This document shows, piece by piece, positions 61,328 to 64,000 of a DNA stretch of 64,000 nucleotides. The position numbers and the translations under genes were made by a program. The notes beneath the pieces are model-generated. The model saw nothing but the letters and a program-made list of their open reading frames with translations, was not told where the DNA came from and did not search any database. The stretch covers positions 68,187 to 132,186 of the forward strand of contig CAJUQO010000003.1 in assembly GCA_910588295.1 (NCBI GenBank), read 5' to 3'. The stretch is from an uncultured Lachnospiraceae bacterium. GTDB lineage: Bacteria; Bacillota; Clostridia; Lachnospirales; Lachnospiraceae. The number at the start of each line of letters is the position of its first letter. Within the stretch, counting starts at the first letter, position 1.

Positions 61328-61617
61328 AGACTTACCTCGCAGCCGAGGTATGCACTATCCACCGTTTACCACCACTTTGCGAGAGTTGGTATTTTTTGGA
61401 AATTGAAGCGTAATGTGGCGGGATGCTGCCACATTATCTTTTGATACAGGAAAGCCCTGCATCCATTTTGAAAAAGTGGAGCGGGCTTTTCTGCATGAGG
61501 AGATAAAACAGTATGGTTAGCTAATGACAGGTAGGATTGCGGATTGTCATAGGACAATCCGGCAGACAAATAAAATGGGCATATAAGAAAGCTGCCAGGA
61601 AGTAAATAGGGGGTGGT
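61328..61617. other. Gap between IS66 remnant and DUF6870 gene
   Basis: About 290 bp with three hairpins: TAATGTGGC/GCCACATTA (61411-61419, 61428-61436); a terminator-like AAAGCCC/GGGCTTT pair (61451-61457, 61483-61489); GGATTGTC/GACAATCC (61541-61548, 61553-61560). No gene I can support. It may contain the boundary of the integrated element. Confidence 0.4.
61451..61490 (+). terminator. Terminator-like hairpin in the accessory gap
   Basis: AAAGCCC pairs with GGGCTTT and the inner TCCATTTT with AAAGTGGA, then TTTTC. Could end the short genes upstream. Confidence 0.4.
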
Positions 61618-61890
61618 ATGATGGGCCTGACAAAAGACATGCTTGCAGAGATGGCGGCAGTGGATATCCGGACAGTGGATATTTCTGATCTGTCTGATTT
61701 ACGGGATATAAAGATTGATACGTCGCTGCCGGTGGAAAAGAAACTGGCTTTGTTCGCCCGGCAGACAAAAAATGTCTACATAAACCGGGTCGGTGATTAT
61801 GTAGTAAAAGTCCGGTTCCAGCAGGAGGGGGCAACCATAGATGACAAGATGGAAGAATATCTGCGGAGGCTGTCTGAAATCTATATATGA
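61618..61890 (+). CDS. DUF6870 family protein associated with recombinases
   Basis: A 90-residue protein (MLAEMAAVDIRTVDISDL, RQTKNVYINRVGDYVVKVRF, ATIDDKMEEYLRRL) resembling DUF6870 proteins often found just before large serine recombinases in Firmicute elements. Function unknown. It starts at ATG 61618 or 61621; AGGGGGTGG lies just upstream. Confidence 0.65.
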   Translation: MMGLTKDMLAEMAAVDIRTVDISDLSDLRDIKIDTSLPVEKKLALFARQTKNVYINRVGDYVVKVRFQQEGATIDDKMEEYLRRLSEIYI

Positions 61891-61928
61891 ATAGTTATGT
61901 TAATCTGGGGACAGGACAAATCAGCAGG

Positions 61929-61990
61929 ACTCCTGGCTTTGGGTTTTTCAAAAGTTATTGGCTTTTCTTTAGCAATATAAAGTCAGGAGT
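61929..61990 (+). promoter_or_regulatory. Inverted repeat covering the recombinase ribosome binding site
   Basis: ACTCCTGGCTTT (61929-61940) pairs with AAAGTCAGGAGT (61979-61990), 11 of 12 matched plus one G-T; the second arm contains the Shine-Dalgarno AGGAG (61985-61989). An RNA hairpin could hide the site until opened. Confidence 0.5.
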
Positions 61991-61996
61991 GATAAG

Positions 61997-63736
61997 ATGA
62001 AAGAAGTGAAACATTTCTATGCAGCTATGTATCTCCGGCTTTCCAGGGAGGACAGCGATGTTGGAACTGTCCCCGCCACTGGGAATGCTGGGGAAAAAGA
62101 TAGCTTATCTAAAGCCGAAAGCAACAGTATAGGCAGCCAGAGGGAACTGATCCGCTCTTTTATAAGGGAGCAGGAGGATATGGAGCTTTTTGACTGTTAT
62201 GCGGATGACAATTATTCCGGCAGTAATTTCAACAGGCCAGAATTTAAGAGGATGATGCAGGATATTGAGGCGGGCAGGGTGAACTGCGTCATCGTGAAAG
62301 ACCTGTCCCGTTTCGGCCGCGATTATATTGAGACCGGGAGGTATCTGGACAGGGTATTCCCGGCCCTTGGGGTACGCTTTATCGCCCTTACCGACCGTTA
62401 TGACAGTGTTTTGGCGGATGCGGGGGAGCGGAATATCGTGCTGCCGGTAAAAAATTTCATAAACGACAGCTATTGCCGGGATATATCCCTAAAAGTTAAA
62501 AGCCAGCTTGCGATAAAAAGGAAAAGCGGGCAGTGCCTTTCCCCTTTCGCGGTGTATGGCTATCAGAAATCACCGGAAGATAAGAACCGGCTTGTGGTGG
62601 ATGATTATGCGGCGGGGATCGTCCGGCGGATTTTTGAGTGGAAAATCGAGGGGATGGCGGTTTCAGCCATTGCGGAAAAGCTGAATGAACTTCATGTGCT
62701 TTCCCCAAAGGAATATAAAAAATCTCTGGGGATAAATTACCGTGGCGGGTTTCCATATTGCGGCAGTGCCAAATGGAGCAGCCCGTCCGTCAGGCGGATC
62801 TTGACCAATGAGACTTATTTGGGGCATTTGGTGCAGGGGAAAACAGAGCGGATCAATTATAAAGTGAAAAAATGCGTGGAGAAGCCCAAAGATGAATGGG
62901 TGCGGGTAGAAAATACCCATGAGGCAGTCATATCCCCGGATGATTTTTACATTGTGCAGAACCTTTTGGGGGTGGATGGACGTGTCAGCCCGGAAAAGAG
63001 GGAGGCCAGTCTGTTTATGGGCCTGTTGTTCTGCGGGGACTGTAAGGAACAGATGGTGAGGAGGGTCAACCGTTACAAAGAGACAAAGACGATATATTAT
63101 ATATGTTCGACAAAAAACCGTGGGGAAGGCTGTAGCCGCCATAGCATAGAGGAATCTGCGTTAAAAGGCGTGGTGTGGGTGGCTATACGCCAGTATGTCA
63201 ATGATTTTCTGGAACAGGAGCGGTTGTTTGCGCTGGCAAAGGAGCGTGAGGCAAACTTGCAGGCGGTGACCAGTTATAATAAAGAAATTGCCCGGTTAAA
63301 AAAAGAACAGGACAGGTATTACAGCTTATGTGCAGGACTGTATGAGGATTTGCGCACAGGCGTTATTACGAAGGAGGAATTTGAAAGGCTCCACGGGCAG
63401 TTCCAGCAAAAGGCAGAGGAACTCCAGGCAGCGGAGGAAAAGCAAGAGGAAATTGTGCGGGAAATGTTTAAGTCGGGGGTACTCAGCGCGGGGCGGCTTG
63501 CCTCATTCAAAAATTCTTTGGAATTAAAGGAGATTGACCGCCATACCCTTGCCAGCCTGGTCAAAAGGATATGGGTCTATGAAGGAAAACAGGTAGAAAT
63601 TGAGTTTTATTTTACAGATCAGTACCGTACCATGGAGGATTTCAACGGTACATTGGCCACGGATGAAGGTTTCCAACCGGCTTTGTCAGGAAATGCCGGA
63701 GGGACAGCACAATCGGAAATGGAAAGGGGGGCATGA
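61997..63736 (+). CDS. Large serine recombinase (site-specific)
   Basis: A 579-residue resolvase/invertase-type recombinase. N-terminal catalytic domain: AAMYLRLSREDSDVG with the nucleophile S16, IVKDLSRFGRDYIETGRYLD. Then the recombinase domain (SAIAEKLNELHVLSPKEYKK, LTNETYLGHLVQGK), a zinc ribbon (FCGDCKEQM, CSTKNRGEGC), a coiled coil and a DUF4368-like tail. Such enzymes integrate or excise mobile elements between short att sites. Followed after 1 bp by a second recombinase. Confidence 0.93.
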   Translation: MKEVKHFYAAMYLRLSREDSDVGTVPATGNAGEKDSLSKAESNSIGSQRELIRSFIREQEDMELFDCYADDNYSGSNFNRPEFKRMMQDIEAGRVNCVIVKDLSRFGRDYIETGRYLDRVFPALGVRFIALTDRYDSVLADAGERNIVLPVKNFINDSYCRDISLKVKSQLAIKRKSGQCLSPFAVYGYQKSPEDKNRLVVDDYAAGIVRRIFEWKIEGMAVSAIAEKLNELHVLSPKEYKKSLGINYRGGFPYCGSAKWSSPSVRRILTNETYLGHLVQGKTERINYKVKKCVEKPKDEWVRVENTHEAVISPDDFYIVQNLLGVDGRVSPEKREASLFMGLLFCGDCKEQMVRRVNRYKETKTIYYICSTKNRGEGCSRHSIEESALKGVVWVAIRQYVNDFLEQERLFALAKEREANLQAVTSYNKEIARLKKEQDRYYSLCAGLYEDLRTGVITKEEFERLHGQFQQKAEELQAAEEKQEEIVREMFKSGVLSAGRLASFKNSLELKEIDRHTLASLVKRIWVYEGKQVEIEFYFTDQYRTMEDFNGTLATDEGFQPALSGNAGGTAQSEMERGA

Positions 63737-63737
63737 T

Positions 63738-64000
63738 ATGGGGAGAACATCCAAACGCACTTACATTTTTGATCGTGTTAAAGATAAAACGGGGGGAAAG
63801 AGCCCCGGGAAACAACAAGGCGCCCGGTATTATAAGGCCGGGATATACGCCAGGTTATCTTCAGGCCAGGATCTTAAAAAAATGAATCCATACAGACGCA
63901 GATTGAAATTGCGGCGGATAGATATATTGAAACATGGAACCAGGGCCATAAAGATAAAATGGCAATCATTGACCGCTATACTGACGATGGGGAGACCGGC
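63738..64000 (+). CDS. Second large serine recombinase, frameshifted and cut by window end
   Basis: ATG 63738 encodes a catalytic domain start (YYKAGIYARLSSGQDLKK, nucleophile S41). At the seven-A run 63876-63882 the family-like sequence jumps by one base: the matching continuation (NESIQTQIEIAADRYIETW, then KMAIIDRYTDDGETG) is in the -1 frame. Either a base is missing, or a slip occurs on AAA-AAA. No stop is met in frame 0 before the edge. The rest lies outside the window. Confidence 0.75.
   Translation, partial: MGRTSKRTYIFDRVKDKTGGKSPGKQQGARYYKAGIYARLSSGQDLKKMNPYRRRLKLRRIDILKHGTRAIKIKWQSLTAILTMGRP

Noticed and set aside
61366..61569. 67-codon reverse frame near the IS66 remnant
   Set aside because: No ribosome binding site or family pattern; it covers three hairpins and is likely chance.
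1..64000. CRISPR arrays, tRNA or rRNA genes
   Set aside because: No regularly spaced repeats, cloverleaf-like sequences or rRNA segments were recognised by eye; a tRNA scan would be needed for certainty.

Overview
The window reads as the chromosome of a low-to-mid G+C Firmicute of the Clostridia, most like Lachnospiraceae (genera such as Blautia, Dorea or Clostridium cluster XIVa relatives). This is inferred from gene orders typical of that group: ylxM-ffh-rpsP-khpA-rimM-trmD, rimP-nusA-ylxR-ylxQ-infB-rbfA-nrnA-truB-ribF, a Na+-pump decarboxylase cluster, sbcD-sbcC, strong GGAGG ribosome binding sites, and TTGACA-17-TATAAT promoters. I ran no database search; family names come from recognised motifs and protein lengths.

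Layout. 1-2.1 kb: the end of ftsY and a threonine deaminase, closed by an intrinsic terminator. 2.1-4.2 kb: an rtcB-prfH cassette with its own promoter and a structured leader that holds a 29-codon ORF. 4.2-8.1 kb: the SRP/ribosome maturation operon. 8.1-20 kb: mostly housekeeping genes (murI, rpsO, pnp, dut, polA, coaE, walJ) and an ACT-domain/UPF0210 pair. 20-27.6 kb: an alkyltransferase-like protein, a GNAT acetyltransferase, an Ig-like lipoprotein, a TRIC-type channel and sbcDC. 27.7-33.1 kb: five genes for a biotin-dependent, Na+-translocating decarboxylase or transcarboxylase that has two different carboxyltransferase subunits. 33.1-34.3 kb: a decayed stretch with an EFR1 ferredoxin remnant and a DUF2284 gene. 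34.3-43.4 kb: the rimP-to-ribF translation and RNA operon. 43.5-55 kb: an orphan Hpt protein, a heterodimeric ABC exporter, an SseB-like protein, a GH95 fucosidase, a secreted protein, thrC and a dGTPase. 55.3-60.1 kb: a hybrid histidine kinase, an orphan solute-binding lipoprotein and a minimal subtilase. 60.1-64 kb: accessory DNA with short repeats, two tiny ORFs, an IS66 remnant, a DUF6870 protein and two tandem large serine recombinases. The second recombinase has a frame break at a run of seven A and leaves the window.

How the genes work together. Most of the window makes, matures and repairs the translation machinery: SRP (ffh, ftsY), 30S assembly (rimM, rimP, rbfA, rpsP, rpsO), tRNA modification (trmD, truB), initiation (infB), and RNA turnover (pnp, nrnA). 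The rtcB-prfH cassette adds rescue and religation of damaged ribosomes to this setting. The best candidates for under-described biology are the rtcB-prfH leader (small ORF, terminator-like hairpin and a competing hairpin), the two-carboxyltransferase Na+ pump with a lipoprotein-type OadG subunit, the kinase/binding-protein/subtilase trio, and a MITE-like palindromic repeat with relatives elsewhere in the window.
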